Positions 19,057 to 27,145 of a DNA stretch of 64,000 bases are shown here, one piece after another. Below the pieces are notes generated by a model. That model searched no databases. It was not told the DNA's origin and saw only the letters and a program-made list of their open reading frames with translations. The translations under genes and the position numbers were made by a program. The DNA comes from Kordia periserrulae. Its GTDB lineage: Bacteria > Bacteroidota > Bacteroidia > Flavobacteriales > Flavobacteriaceae. The stretch is taken from positions 1-64,000 of the forward strand of contig NZ_QBKT01000011.1 of the NCBI RefSeq assembly GCF_003054265.1, given 5' to 3'. Numbering within the stretch: position 1 is the first letter of the stretch; each line of letters opens with the position of its first letter.

Positions 19057-19281
19057 TTAACAGTTCACAAACGTACAATCTTGTGTTTGACATTCTACCG
19101 TACAAAATTCAGTTTCTGGTGGTGGACACACAAAAATAGAAACATATTTACAAAAATCTGAAAAACAAGCGTCATCATAAGTTGGTACAACACTAACTGG
19201 GGTTTCACCACCTTTGAGCTCGTGTAATTGGCTAATTTTTTGCTTATTAAGCGTTAACGAAGTAAGTTTCTTTTTTTTCAT
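19057..19281 (-). CDS. GG-leader, Cys-rich peptide precursor (candidate RiPP) 2
   Basis: 74 residues from the ATG at 19281. The upstream in-frame ATG is rejected because MKKKKLTSLTLNKQKISQL is the family leader. The leader ends at ELKGG. The core has seven Cys, one of them the last residue, with Thr/Ser that could be dehydrated and a PPPE stretch. It is probably a class I lanthipeptide-like or disulfide-rich secreted peptide. It shares the leader pattern, strand and spacing with the next gene and with the one at 15.4 kb, but no maturation enzyme is nearby. Confidence 0.72.
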   Translation of the reverse strand: MKKKKLTSLTLNKQKISQLHELKGGETPVSVVPTYDDACFSDFCKYVSIFVCPPPETEFCTVECQTQDCTFVNC

Positions 19282-19363
19282 AATTGTATAATTTTTTAGT
19301 GATACTGAAAAGATACACATATTCAAAATCAACTCATTACGGTTTTTCCATAGATTTTCAGTT

Positions 19364-19399
19364 AAAAAAACACCATCTCAATAGTCATTGAAATGGTGC
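19364..19399 (-). terminator. terminator after peptide precursor 3
   Basis: Stem CACCAT / ATGGTG plus CAAT/ATTG inside, followed on the minus strand by T7. Confidence 0.7.
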
Positions 19400-19457
19400 T
19401 GTACTTTGTTTGTGATACATGATTTAGATAATTTCGTATCACTAAAAATTGATTGTT

Positions 19458-19655
19458 TTATTTCACCGTATTATACGTTACTGTCCCGCAATGTACTACA
19501 CAGGTCACTGTTGGTACTGCTGTTACACATTGCGGTCCTCCACACCAAGTAAAACATGTAAATGATGGCGGACTAGGAATGTTTCCTCCTTTAATTTCTA
19601 AACTTGATACGGTAGATTTCGATAATGATAAGTTTTTTAAATTCTTTTTTTTCAT
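19458..19655 (-). CDS. GG-leader, Cys-rich peptide precursor (candidate RiPP) 3
   Basis: 65 residues from the ATG at 19655, where MKKKNLKNLSLSKSTVSSL opens the family leader. It ends at EIKGG. The core is short, hydrophobic and carries five Cys with many Thr and Val. An upstream extension of 40 codons is an artefact of open frame. It has its own terminator, so peptides 2 and 3 are likely separate transcripts. Function (antimicrobial or signalling peptide) is inference. Confidence 0.72.
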   Translation of the reverse strand: MKKKNLKNLSLSKSTVSSLEIKGGNIPSPPSFTCFTWCGGPQCVTAVPTVTCVVHCGTVTYNTVK

Positions 19656-19915
19656 GATTTTAATAGTTTTGATTATGATGTAAAGGAATACAGCTTTCCT
19701 ATGAAAATCAAGTGTTACAGCCTTAAATTGGATGATATACGCTTTTATATACAAGCATAAAACGCATACTTTCAAACACTTATTTAATTGCGATTTAAAA
19801 AGATTTCAAAAAGCGATTTTGTAGTATTACAATTATACAAATGTTATATATTTAACTTTTTGTGTTATTTTTATATTTTTTACTTAGTTTTCTTTATCGT
19901 AATTTCATTTTATTA

Positions 19916-19923
19916 TAGTTTTG
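19916..19923 (+). promoter_or_regulatory. -7 box of lysA
   Basis: TAGTTTTG, 18 bases before the lysA ATG. Confidence 0.45.
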
Positions 19924-19941
19924 AACCTGTAAAATAATGCC

Positions 19942-21186
19942 ATGAAAGAATCTGATTTATTAGCAATCGTAGAAGAATTTGGTAGTCCAACCTACGTATA
20001 TGATGCCGAAAAAATTACTTCTCAGTACGAACGATTAACAAACGCATTTCAAACCGTACCTAAATTAAAATTACATTATGCCGTAAAAGCACTATCTAAC
20101 TTGAGCATTTTAAAGTTGATGAAATCGCTTGGCGCGGGATTGGACACGGTTTCCATTCAAGAAGTACAGTTGGGCTTGGCAGCTGGTTTTGATGCCGAAG
20201 ACATTATGTATACGCCCAATGGAGTATCGTTGCAAGAAATTGAACGTGCAGCCCAATTAGGCGTTAAAATTAATATTGACAATCTTTCTATTTTGGAACA
20301 GTTTGGCAGCAAACATCCTACGATTCCTGTGTGTATCCGTATCAATCCACATGTCATGGCTGGTGGAAATCACAACATTTCTGTGGGACATATTGACTCC
20401 AAGTTTGGAATTTCCATTCATCAAATTCCGCACGTATTGCGCATTGTAGAATTGACTGGCATGCACATCAACGGAATTCACATGCATACAGGAAGTGATA
20501 TTTTAGATATTGATGTGTTTTTATACGCTTCAGAAATCTTATTTAAAACCGCCAAAAACTTCAAAAAGCTAGATTTTATCGACTTCGGGAGCGGATTTAA
20601 AGTGCCGTACAAAAAAGACGATATTCAGACCAATATTGAAGAATTGGGCGAAAAACTCAGCGTGCGTTTCAACGACTTCTGCCAAGAATACGGAAAAGAA
20701 TTATCACTCAACTTTGAACCCGGAAAATTTCTCGTCAGCGAAGCAGGATATTTTTTAGCCGAAGTAAATGTGGTAAAACAAACCACTTCAACCGTTTTTG
20801 CGGGCATCGACAGTGGTTTCAATCACCTTATCCGTCCGATGTTGTACAATTCATATCATCATATCGAAAATATTTCCAATCCAAACGGTCGCGAGCGTTA
20901 TTATTCAGTAGTGGGTTATATTTGCGAGACCGATACTTTTGGCAACAACCGACGCATTTCTGAAATCCGCGAAGGCGATATTTTAAAGTTTAACAATGCG
21001 GGTGCGTACTGTTTCTCGATGGCGAGCAATTACAATTCGCGTTATCGTCCTGCGGAAGTATTATGGTATAACAATGAAGCACATTTAATTAGAAAGCGAG
21101 AAACTTTTGACGATATTTTAAAAAATCAGGTTGAAATTGACCTTTCCACCAAGAAAAAGAAAAAAACCATTTCGAAAGCAGTGTAA
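19942..21186 (+). CDS. lysA: diaminopimelate decarboxylase
   Basis: 414 residues. It removes CO2 from meso-diaminopimelate to give L-lysine, using pyridoxal phosphate. The fold type III barrel is visible: HYAVKA with the PLP Lys at 49, glycine-rich phosphate loop region (FIDFGSGFKV), FEPGKFLVSEAG, the catalytic Cys in the CETDTFG motif, and GAYCFSMASNYN near the C-terminus. The N-terminus lacks the ~20 extra residues of some homologues, which is common in Bacteroidota. Monocistronic, with its own terminator. Confidence 0.97.
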   Translation: MKESDLLAIVEEFGSPTYVYDAEKITSQYERLTNAFQTVPKLKLHYAVKALSNLSILKLMKSLGAGLDTVSIQEVQLGLAAGFDAEDIMYTPNGVSLQEIERAAQLGVKINIDNLSILEQFGSKHPTIPVCIRINPHVMAGGNHNISVGHIDSKFGISIHQIPHVLRIVELTGMHINGIHMHTGSDILDIDVFLYASEILFKTAKNFKKLDFIDFGSGFKVPYKKDDIQTNIEELGEKLSVRFNDFCQEYGKELSLNFEPGKFLVSEAGYFLAEVNVVKQTTSTVFAGIDSGFNHLIRPMLYNSYHHIENISNPNGRERYYSVVGYICETDTFGNNRRISEIREGDILKFNNAGAYCFSMASNYNSRYRPAEVLWYNNEAHLIRKRETFDDILKNQVEIDLSTKKKKKTISKAV

Positions 21187-21211
21187 TTTTTAGAATCATC
21201 TAAGTATTGAC

Positions 21212-21243
21212 AAAGTGTCTGTGTAATGCAGGCACTTTTTTTA
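21212..21243 (+). terminator. lysA terminator
   Basis: Stem AAAGTGTCTG / CAGGCACTTT (one G-T pair), then T7. It also reads into the 3' end of the convergent lipoprotein gene. Confidence 0.75.
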
Positions 21244-21579
21244 TTCTAAATCTTTTGTTATGGAAATTATTTTGTTCGCAATGGAATCGTATTTTATCAC
21301 AAATTGAATAGTTTCAGCAAATCCTAGATTTTCATAAATTACAGCGGTCATTAAATTTTTCTCTACAGTTGTATCAATATTCTCTTTTAAAAAAGAAACA
21401 CTTAATTTAGCCTCAATACCTTCTTCTTTAAGAGAATCTAATCGTTTTGAAAGCGCATGAAATTCAGGAGTTTCTTCAAGTTGCTTGAAAAGTATTTGTC
21501 TTGTATTGTATTCTTTTTCTTCGCAAGAAATCAATCCAAAAACACAAACGAATGCTACAAAAAAAATTTTTTTACACAT
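21241..21579 (-). CDS. small putative lipoprotein, unknown
   Basis: 112 residues with signal peptide and lipobox (VCVFGLISCEEK). The mature part is mostly helical, with alternating Leu and Glu/Lys (HALSKRLDSLKEEGIEAKLS) and a short beta tail (QFVIKYDSIANKIISITKD). I do not recognise a family. It is convergent with lysA; the two share the terminator. Confidence 0.7.
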   Translation of the reverse strand: MCKKIFFVAFVCVFGLISCEEKEYNTRQILFKQLEETPEFHALSKRLDSLKEEGIEAKLSVSFLKENIDTTVEKNLMTAVIYENLGFAETIQFVIKYDSIANKIISITKDLE

Positions 21580-21720
21580 TATAAAAATGCTAATTTGTAC
21601 ATCCTTAAATGTACAAAATTTAAATCTTGAAATACATTTTGAATCAAAAAATGTAACATTTTTTGAAATTACTACTCTTTAGATAAAATAGTATCTTGTA
21701 GCAACTTTTAATTTTTTTTG

Positions 21721-22836
21721 ATGAACAAAGTACTTTTTTTAGTATTAATAGCCTGTGTGAGCTGTACCGAACGTAAAACCTACAACGACCCAATTCAGTT
21801 TGCGTTGAACGCTGATTCGCCTAAAATTCAACGTGTGATGCAAAATTTGGAAGCGTACGAAGTGCAAATTATGGTGACAGATGCTGAAGGCAATGATTTT
21901 CGTTTTCAAGTGAATGATTCGGTGTATTTTTATCCTGCGAGCAGTGTAAAGTTTCCTGTGGCATTGTTAGCGTTGGAAAAAGTGAATCGAATTCCGCAAA
22001 TTACGAGTCGAACAGGGTTTTCTATTGAAAGTGATTCTATCATCACAACCATTCGCAATGAAGTTCAGGATATTTTTGCGATTAGCAGTAACGAATCCTA
22101 TAATCGACTATTTGAATTTTTAGGTCAAGACGAAATCAATTCGCAATTGCAACAAAAAGGATTACAACCTGCACGCATTTCACATCGCTTAAGCACAGAC
22201 AATGCGGATAGACTCGTTGCGGAAGAAGTGTTATTTTTAAGTGAAATGAAAATTTCACATCGTGAACCGAGCAAACAGAATGACACAATTCAAGCGTTGC
22301 AACTTCAAAAAATACAAAAAGGCAAGGGTTTTTATCGAAATGATTCGCTCATACAACAGCCAATGGATTTTTCTAAGAAGAATTATTTGCCAATTTCTAC
22401 GCTGCATGAACTTATGAAACGCATACACTATCCTGAAAAATATGACGAAAAAGCACAATTTCAGCTAACGGAAAGTGACCGCGAATTTTTACTAGACGTG
22501 ATGCACAAAACTCCAAAAGCACAAGATTATGACGAGCCTGAATATTATGACAGTTATGTAAAATTCTTCCTGTTTGGCGATTCAAAAGAAGCGATTCCTG
22601 CGCATATTAAAATGTACAATAAAGTTGGCTATGCGTACGGCTATTTAACCGATTGCGCACATATTGTAGACACTAAGAATGCTATTTCATTTACCATTAC
22701 CGCAACCATTCACGTCAATAAAAACCAAATTTTCAATGATGACACCTACGAATATGACGAAATTGGCATTCCGTTTTTAGCGGAATTGGGCAGACAAGTG
22801 CATCAATTTTATCTTCATCAAAAACATAAATCATGA
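21721..22836 (+). CDS. class A beta-lactamase-like serine hydrolase, lipoprotein
   Basis: 371 residues. The ATG at 21721 is preferred over the in-frame TTG one codon earlier. The lipobox is LIACVSC. The body has the serine beta-lactamase fold: SxxK in PASSVKFP with the nucleophile at ~74, an SDN-like SSNESYN, and a KTG-like NKVGYAYG. The conserved Glu loop is unclear, so true beta-lactamase activity is doubtful. It is more likely a cell-wall or envelope hydrolase of the DUF/serine hydrolase group. Its stop overlaps the start of the M23 peptidase by four bases (ATGA), so the two are co-translated and may both act on peptidoglycan. Confidence 0.82.
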   Translation: MNKVLFLVLIACVSCTERKTYNDPIQFALNADSPKIQRVMQNLEAYEVQIMVTDAEGNDFRFQVNDSVYFYPASSVKFPVALLALEKVNRIPQITSRTGFSIESDSIITTIRNEVQDIFAISSNESYNRLFEFLGQDEINSQLQQKGLQPARISHRLSTDNADRLVAEEVLFLSEMKISHREPSKQNDTIQALQLQKIQKGKGFYRNDSLIQQPMDFSKKNYLPISTLHELMKRIHYPEKYDEKAQFQLTESDREFLLDVMHKTPKAQDYDEPEYYDSYVKFFLFGDSKEAIPAHIKMYNKVGYAYGYLTDCAHIVDTKNAISFTITATIHVNKNQIFNDDTYEYDEIGIPFLAELGRQVHQFYLHQKHKS

Positions 22837-23663
22837 AACGATTAACGATTCTTTTTTTAGTAGTATTGAGTGTTTCTGTCGTAGAAGCACAGCATATTTC
22901 CATCAAAAAAGACACGATTCAAACCACCAAAGACACGTTGGTTTTGAGTATTAAAAACAATATGCTATCACCTATGTTTTTTAGGTTGAAAGTAAAAAAC
23001 GAGGAAGCAAATAGCTTTAAATATTTTGAAAAAATAGTACTCCAACCTTTAGAAAAAAAGGAAAACTACATGAAAATTCCGCGTAGAAAGATTGACACAA
23101 CGCAAGGTTTGAAACTTAGCGGATATTTCGATTTTATAGTCGGTTATGGCGATCCTAGTGTAGCTTCACATGACGATTCGTATGTGTATTTATTGCCGTA
23201 TAAAAAGAAGCGAAAGTTGGTTCAAGGGAATTTTGGACGTTTTTCGCATGACCATATTCGTTCCTATCATGCGTATGATTTTGGTACGAAAATCGGCGAC
23301 ACCATTTATGCCGCTCGCGAAGGAAAAGTTGTTTTAATCAAAGAAGATTCTAACAAACACGGTCGTACACGCAAGTTTGCCAACGATGGAAATTTTATTA
23401 TCATTCAGCACAATGATGGTACGACAGCTTCCTATTATCACTTAGATTTTAAGGGTGCGTTGGTTGAAAATGGAGACATCGTTACGCGCGGACAAAAGAT
23501 TGGAATTTCGGGTATGACAGGCTTTACCACTACACCACATTTGCATTTTGTTGTTCATAAAGCTACCGAAGAAGACGGTAACATTTCTGTGCCTATTCAG
23601 TTTGAAGGCTATGAAGGAAAAAAATTAAAAAAAGGAAAGAAATACGCTCGTAGAAAAAAATAA
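22833..23663 (+). CDS. M23 family metallopeptidase
   Basis: 276 residues with signal peptide (LTILFLVVLSVSVVEAQ). An N-terminal beta domain (~20-140) precedes the LytM/M23 domain. Zinc ligands are seen in HAYDFG (HxxxD) and HLHFVV (HxH). GDTIYAAREGKVV and ASYYHLDFKG are also typical. M23 enzymes cut peptidoglycan cross-links. The gene overlaps the serine hydrolase by 4 nt, indicating one operon and translational coupling. The tail is Lys-rich (GKKLKKGKKYARRKK). Confidence 0.93.
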   Translation: MKRLTILFLVVLSVSVVEAQHISIKKDTIQTTKDTLVLSIKNNMLSPMFFRLKVKNEEANSFKYFEKIVLQPLEKKENYMKIPRRKIDTTQGLKLSGYFDFIVGYGDPSVASHDDSYVYLLPYKKKRKLVQGNFGRFSHDHIRSYHAYDFGTKIGDTIYAAREGKVVLIKEDSNKHGRTRKFANDGNFIIIQHNDGTTASYYHLDFKGALVENGDIVTRGQKIGISGMTGFTTTPHLHFVVHKATEEDGNISVPIQFEGYEGKKLKKGKKYARRKK

Positions 23664-23671
23664 CCAAATCT

Positions 23672-23767
23672 ATGAATGAACTAAATATTGTAATTATCAT
23701 CGCTGTACTTTTGTGTGTACGCTTAGGCATTCGATTGATTCAAAAGTATCCCAAGTCTGAAGACTGA
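23672..23767 (+). CDS. possible 31-residue single-span membrane peptide
   Basis: ATG 8 bases after the M23 stop opens a 31-codon frame, NELNIVIIIAVLLCVRLGIR, with a hydrophobic core and a basic end. No conserved features; the position at the end of an operon is the only support. Confidence 0.25.
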   Translation: MNELNIVIIIAVLLCVRLGIRLIQKYPKSED

Positions 23768-23790
23768 AGACCAAAAACTGAAAGCTGAAA

Positions 23791-24171
23791 TTACAAATCC
23801 TCATAAAACGTTAAGCCGTTCCTATCCAAATCGTAAAACGCAAATTCTTTGGTTTGCCACGCAGTTTCTCGTAGTTGTGTCCGCTCGTGAAAAACGCCTT
23901 TGGTTTTGTATTCGTTAAAAAGTGCTTCGGTATCAGCAATGACAAAACGCAAAATTGGTCTGTCAATTCCGTATTGCCACTCGGAAGCATCGTGCCATTG
24001 CAGGTGAATTTCCACATTATCACGTCGTACACCAGCATATCGAGGTGCTTTCGTGTCATCGGCAAAAGCCAACGAAAATCCTAAGTTGTGGACGTAAAAT
24101 CCGATAGCTGCCGTCACATCTTTGACTGCCAATACAGGATGCACTTGCATGAATTGTTCAGCTGTTTTCAT
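23791..24171 (-). CDS. VOC family (glyoxalase/bleomycin-resistance-like) protein
   Basis: 126 residues. Two beta-alpha-beta-beta-beta units of the vicinal-oxygen-chelate fold are seen: HPVLAVKDVTAAIGFYVHNLGF ... VEIHLQW and the second half ending AFYDLDRNGLTFYED. Metal-ligand-like His and Glu residues are present (HPVL, EIHLQ, FYED). It resembles bleomycin resistance-like proteins, but without context the substrate is unknown. Confidence 0.85.
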   Translation of the reverse strand: MKTAEQFMQVHPVLAVKDVTAAIGFYVHNLGFSLAFADDTKAPRYAGVRRDNVEIHLQWHDASEWQYGIDRPILRFVIADTEALFNEYKTKGVFHERTQLRETAWQTKEFAFYDLDRNGLTFYEDL

Positions 24172-24355
24172 ACGTAATTTTTAAACTACTTAAAGATAGG
24201 TTTTTTCAATAAGATTTCTTTGTATGTCGTAAAAAGGTATCTTCACTACATAATATTCTAATGAATTACAGCGAATTCAACTGCGTTTGAATCTATTCGG
24301 AATTACTGACGGTAATTCATAGTTGCAAACCAACACAAGCGAACTTGTTACTTAA

Positions 24356-24535
24356 ATGCTACTCTACTTAGAAGAAAGCAACATACTTATTAAAGCCACT
24401 AAGGGCAAAAAGGAAATCAATGTACATTCAAGTATTCAAAAATATAAAACTCGTTGGATAACTTTGACTTTGAATAAGAATAGTGTAATTTTAAAAATAA
24501 CTAAATTTTTAATGAAAATAAAGGTTTGGTTATAG
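24356..24535 (+). pseudogene. truncated LytTR DNA-binding-domain-like fragment
   Basis: A 59-codon frame begins LLYLEESNILIKATKGKKEI and continues VHSSIQKYKTRW. This resembles the middle of a LytTR response-regulator domain (xxLYLExxxNY..TxxGKKxLxxxSLKxxE). No receiver domain or full LytTR precedes or follows it, and its 3' end runs into unrelated sequence. Best read as a remnant left by insertion or deletion at the array border. The match is by eye and uncertain. Confidence 0.35.
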
Positions 24536-24540
24536 TAGAA

Positions 24541-24560
24541 ATAACAGGAATTCCTGTTAT
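24541..24560. repeat. perfect 20-bp palindrome at array 1 border
   Basis: ATAACAGGAATTCCTGTTAT is its own reverse complement. Its right half is the start of the 19-nt sequence shared with array 2. Confidence 0.85.
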
Positions 24561-24575
24561 GCATACGTTGGCATT
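24551..24575 (+). repeat. leading end of array 1 (shared 19-nt sequence plus core)
   Basis: TTCCTGTTATGCATACGTT occurs here and, reversed, at 48170-48188 upstream of the first gene of array 2. It may be an array-start (attI-like) site or the right half of a lost element. Confidence 0.6.
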
Positions 24576-24614
24576 CATTGCACAACTCACTCAAAATTAG
24601 AAAACTGAAATAAT

Positions 24615-24917
24615 ATGACAAAAAAAATAGTTACCGAAAAAGAAATCTTAGACGCGAATAAAAATATTATTGAAAAGTTTAAGAATATGCCATTTTATGA
24701 ATTGGACTGCTTGCTTTCGATAATGGAAGAAAAGGATAATGAATTTAGAGAAGAAATTGACTTTAAATTATATTCAAACTCAATAGACGAATTAGACATT
24801 ATAACTCTTAACGATTATAAAGAACAAAAGTTTCAAAAAAGGTCATTCATAAACGGAATTAAAAATCTTAAATATTCAGAGTCATTTAAAGATTTCACTA
24901 CCATTAAAAATAGTTAA
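24615..24917 (+). CDS. hypothetical protein, cassette 1 gene a
   Basis: 100 residues, highly charged and probably all helical (EKEILDANKNIIEKFKNMPF, LLSIMEEKDNEFREEIDFKL). No recognisable family, signal or membrane segment. It is the first gene after the array lead and shares a cassette with the next gene (50-bp gap). Confidence 0.6.
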   Translation: MTKKIVTEKEILDANKNIIEKFKNMPFYELDCLLSIMEEKDNEFREEIDFKLYSNSIDELDIITLNDYKEQKFQKRSFINGIKNLKYSESFKDFTTIKNS

Positions 24918-24967
24918 TCAAATTTTCCGAATTACTCACTTAATCGGAATTGAAAATATCCATAATA

Positions 24968-25378
24968 ATGACAAAAGAAGACTTAAATAAATTATCGCAA
25001 GAGATTGATGAAATTTCGAACAACTTTGAAGATAAACCTTGGACAGATAATGTGAAATTATTGAAAGAAGATTTTGATATTAATTCAATCAACACACCAA
25101 GTCAATATTTGAAAACACTTGACGAATTGGAAGAAGTTCTTCGTGAAACTCGACTTTTATTTTTATACTCTGTTTTGAATATAGTATGTAAAGAATCTGG
25201 GAAAAATTATAATTTTGATAATCCATTTCAAGCAAGTATGAAATATACAGCTGTTATGAAAAAAGAAGGAAGCTTTTACCTTTTGGATGAAGATGGAGAT
25301 TACGGAGAAATATTTACGAGCGAAAAATTTATGCGTTTTATAGATGACCAATATTGGGAACTCTATGAACAAAAATAA
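24968..25378 (+). CDS. hypothetical protein, cassette 1 gene b
   Basis: 136 residues from the ATG at 24968 (an in-frame TTG six codons upstream is less likely). Acidic and helical, with EDLNKLSQEIDEISNNFE and a C-terminal segment GSFYLLDEDGDYGEIFTSEK that could be a beta hairpin. Unknown family, cytoplasmic. An attC-like element begins within 8 bases of its stop. Confidence 0.62.
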   Translation: MTKEDLNKLSQEIDEISNNFEDKPWTDNVKLLKEDFDINSINTPSQYLKTLDELEEVLRETRLLFLYSVLNIVCKESGKNYNFDNPFQASMKYTAVMKKEGSFYLLDEDGDYGEIFTSEKFMRFIDDQYWELYEQK

Positions 25379-25385
25379 ACAACGA

Positions 25386-25525
25386 AATGCCAACAACGTG
25401 TATAATTAATTGCTTTGGCAAGTGCTTATTTGGAAAATTCCTTCGGAATTTTATCGCGTTCGTTTTTGTTTACTAAATTAGTTGCTTAACCACGCAACTA
25501 ACCATACACAAAACCGTTGTACGCA
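25386..25525 (+). repeat. attC-like element 1
   Basis: Runs from AATGCCAAC to GTTGTACGCA. Inner arms GTGTATAA and CATACAC pair. A central hairpin GGAAAATTCC/GGAATTTT and the segment TTTACTAAATTAGTTGCTTA recur in elements 6 and 7 of array 2. Confidence 0.7.
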
Positions 25526-25527
25526 AT

Positions 25528-26073
25528 TTGAGAAAAGCAATCTACATATTAATCGGAGTAATAATTTTCGTGTCTTGTCAAGACAAACAAAAAGCGGAAA
25601 AAGAAAAACCTGTGTCTGAATTTGACTTGATTGCTGATTTGTCCAACTTCCGACAAAAAATGACTGAATTGGACACTCTGACAATTTCGTTTGACCATTC
25701 TGTTTGTACTTATCAAGGTTATGAACAAATCGAAATAACAAAACAATCAGACTCAATTCATATTGTTAGTAATTTTATAGAACTGACTTTTGAGGAAAAC
25801 CCAAAATGGGAAAGGATTTACGATGTGAAAATATCCAAGAACGATACAATCTGGAAATTTGAGCAGTTTCTAAAACGAAATGAAAAGCGGAAAAATGCTG
25901 ACCAAAACAAACGTGGAATTTTAATGCTAACGGATAAAAAAGATACCATAAGATATTCGACAGATGGACTTGTGGACCTGAACCGATTTTTAGCCGACTA
26001 TTACGAGACAATGAAAAAGATATATCCAGAAAACAAAAATGGAATTTATGGAGTTGAGATTGTGGAAGAATAA
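25528..26073 (+). CDS. hypothetical lipoprotein, cassette 2
   Basis: 181 residues starting at TTG, since no ATG or GTG fits the signal peptide AIYILIGVIIFVSC, whose Cys (~17) is the lipobox residue. The start lies only three bases after the attC-like core, so the leader is supplied by the element itself. The mature part is charged; no family recognised. Probably a surface or periplasmic lipoprotein. Confidence 0.68.
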   Translation: MRKAIYILIGVIIFVSCQDKQKAEKEKPVSEFDLIADLSNFRQKMTELDTLTISFDHSVCTYQGYEQIEITKQSDSIHIVSNFIELTFEENPKWERIYDVKISKNDTIWKFEQFLKRNEKRKNADQNKRGILMLTDKKDTIRYSTDGLVDLNRFLADYYETMKKIYPENKNGIYGVEIVEE

Positions 26074-26078
26074 AAAAC

Positions 26079-26166
26079 TGCGTACAACAATGGTAACCGT
26101 TGCACAACCCAATAATTCTACAAAAAACAAGGCATTCTTAGCACTTTTAAGAATGCCTTTATTCTA
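26079..26166 (+). repeat. attC-like element 2 (short, last of array 1)
   Basis: Begins TGCGTACAACAATGGTAACCG, then CCCAATAATTCTAC, then the hairpin AAGGCATTCTTAGCACTTTT / AAGAATGCCTT. The same two parts occur in reverse in the 400-bp elements at 40.9 and 42.3 kb. It lacks the distal half, so the array ends here. Confidence 0.7.
26126..26160. terminator. terminator hairpin inside element 2
   Basis: AAGGCATTCTT / AAGAATGCCTT stem with a T-rich flank. It can stop both the cassette gene and the convergent NPD gene. Confidence 0.65.
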
Positions 26167-26178
26167 AAATATCAAAAC

Positions 26179-27141
26179 CTACGTTGAACGAAGCGATTCC
26201 ACAAACGCTACACGTTCTTGAAATTCCGAAATCATATCCGCTACAACTGTTGCTGCGGGTTTGATATCGTGAATCAAGGCAGAAACTTGTCCAATTTCCA
26301 ATTCGCCTTCTACCAAATCGCCTTCAAACATGCCGCGTTTCGCACGCGCTCTTCCCAATAAGGTTTTGAGTTCTTCTACGGTTGGTCCTGTTTGGTACAA
26401 GTCCTCAATATCTTGGTAAAATTTATTTTTTAACAATCGTACAGGCGCCAATTCTTTCAGCATCAATTTGGTACTTCCTTCTTTGGCTTCCACGACTTGT
26501 TTTTTGAATTCGATATGTGAAGAAGCTTCCTCTGTAGCCACAAAACGACTTCCGACTTGTACACCATCCGCTCCTAACACCATTGCTGCCAACATGGCTT
26601 TTCCACTGCCAATTCCTCCCGCAGCAATCAATGGAATTTCCAATTGTTCTTTCACACTCGGAATTAAAGTGAGCGTGGTTGTTTCTTCACGTCCGTTATG
26701 TCCGCCCGCTTCAAAACCTTCGGCAACCACCGCATGTACGCCAGCTTCTTGCGATTTTAACGCGAATTTAGAACTGCTCACCACATGTGTCACCGTAATA
26801 CCGTTTTCTTTTAAAAATGGCGTCCACGTTTTCGGATTTCCCGCAGAGGTAAACACAATTTTCACACCTTCTTCCACAATAATATCCATAATCTCCTCAA
26901 TATTCGGATACAACATCGGAACATTTACACCAAACGGTTTATCAGTCGCTTTTTTACACTTTTGAATATGTTCGCGCAACACATCTGGATACATAGAACC
27001 CGCGCCTAGCAAGCCCAATCCGCCAGCATTACTGACCGCAGAAGCCAATCGCCAGCCACTTGCCCAAATCATGCCACCTTGAATTATTGGGTATTGTATG
27101 TTGTATAATTGTGTGATTTTATTGTGTTCGAATAGTGCCAT
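26179..27141 (-). CDS. nitronate monooxygenase / 2-nitropropane dioxygenase family flavoprotein
   Basis: 320 residues, TIM-barrel flavoenzyme. Seen: YPIIQGGMIWASGWRLASAVSNAGGLG at the N-terminus (FMN-binding), FTSAGNP, VAEGFEAGGHNG and LIAAGGIGSGKAMLAAMVLGADGVQVGSRF (phosphate-binding loop), all diagnostic of the NPD/FabK group. The catalytic His of nitronate monooxygenases (GHNG context) is present. Substrate cannot be fixed from sequence; FabK-like enoyl reductases look similar. It lies 4 bp downstream of the subtilase gene on the same strand, so probably co-transcribed. Confidence 0.9.
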   Translation of the reverse strand: MALFEHNKITQLYNIQYPIIQGGMIWASGWRLASAVSNAGGLGLLGAGSMYPDVLREHIQKCKKATDKPFGVNVPMLYPNIEEIMDIIVEEGVKIVFTSAGNPKTWTPFLKENGITVTHVVSSSKFALKSQEAGVHAVVAEGFEAGGHNGREETTTLTLIPSVKEQLEIPLIAAGGIGSGKAMLAAMVLGADGVQVGSRFVATEEASSHIEFKKQVVEAKEGSTKLMLKELAPVRLLKNKFYQDIEDLYQTGPTVEELKTLLGRARAKRGMFEGDLVEGELEIGQVSALIHDIKPAATVVADMISEFQERVAFVESLRST

Positions 27142-27145
27142 TCGC

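Larger units (their letters stand above)
24172..24614. other. non-genic stretch at the left edge of cassette array 1
   Basis: It holds a decayed LytTR-like fragment (24356-24535), a perfect 20-bp palindrome (24541-24560), and the array-leading sequence (24551-24575). No intact gene. Confidence 0.6.
24541..26166 (+). mobile_element. integron-like cassette array 1 (two cassettes)
   Basis: Three + strand genes in two cassettes, each followed by an attC-like element. Cassette 1 (24615-25378, two genes) is flanked by GTTGGCATT (24567-24575) and AATGCCAAC (25386-25394). Cassette 2 (25528-26073) is flanked by GTTGTACGCA (25516-25525) and TGCGTACAAC (26079-26088). Those pairs are perfect inverted repeats and differ between cassettes, as integron cassette core sites do. 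There is no integrase in the window. Confidence 0.6.

Noticed and set aside
15395-19655. Complete lanthipeptide biosynthetic cluster
   Set aside because: Only precursor-like genes are present; neighbours are an Hsp20, a lysozyme and sucC, with no maturation or export gene.
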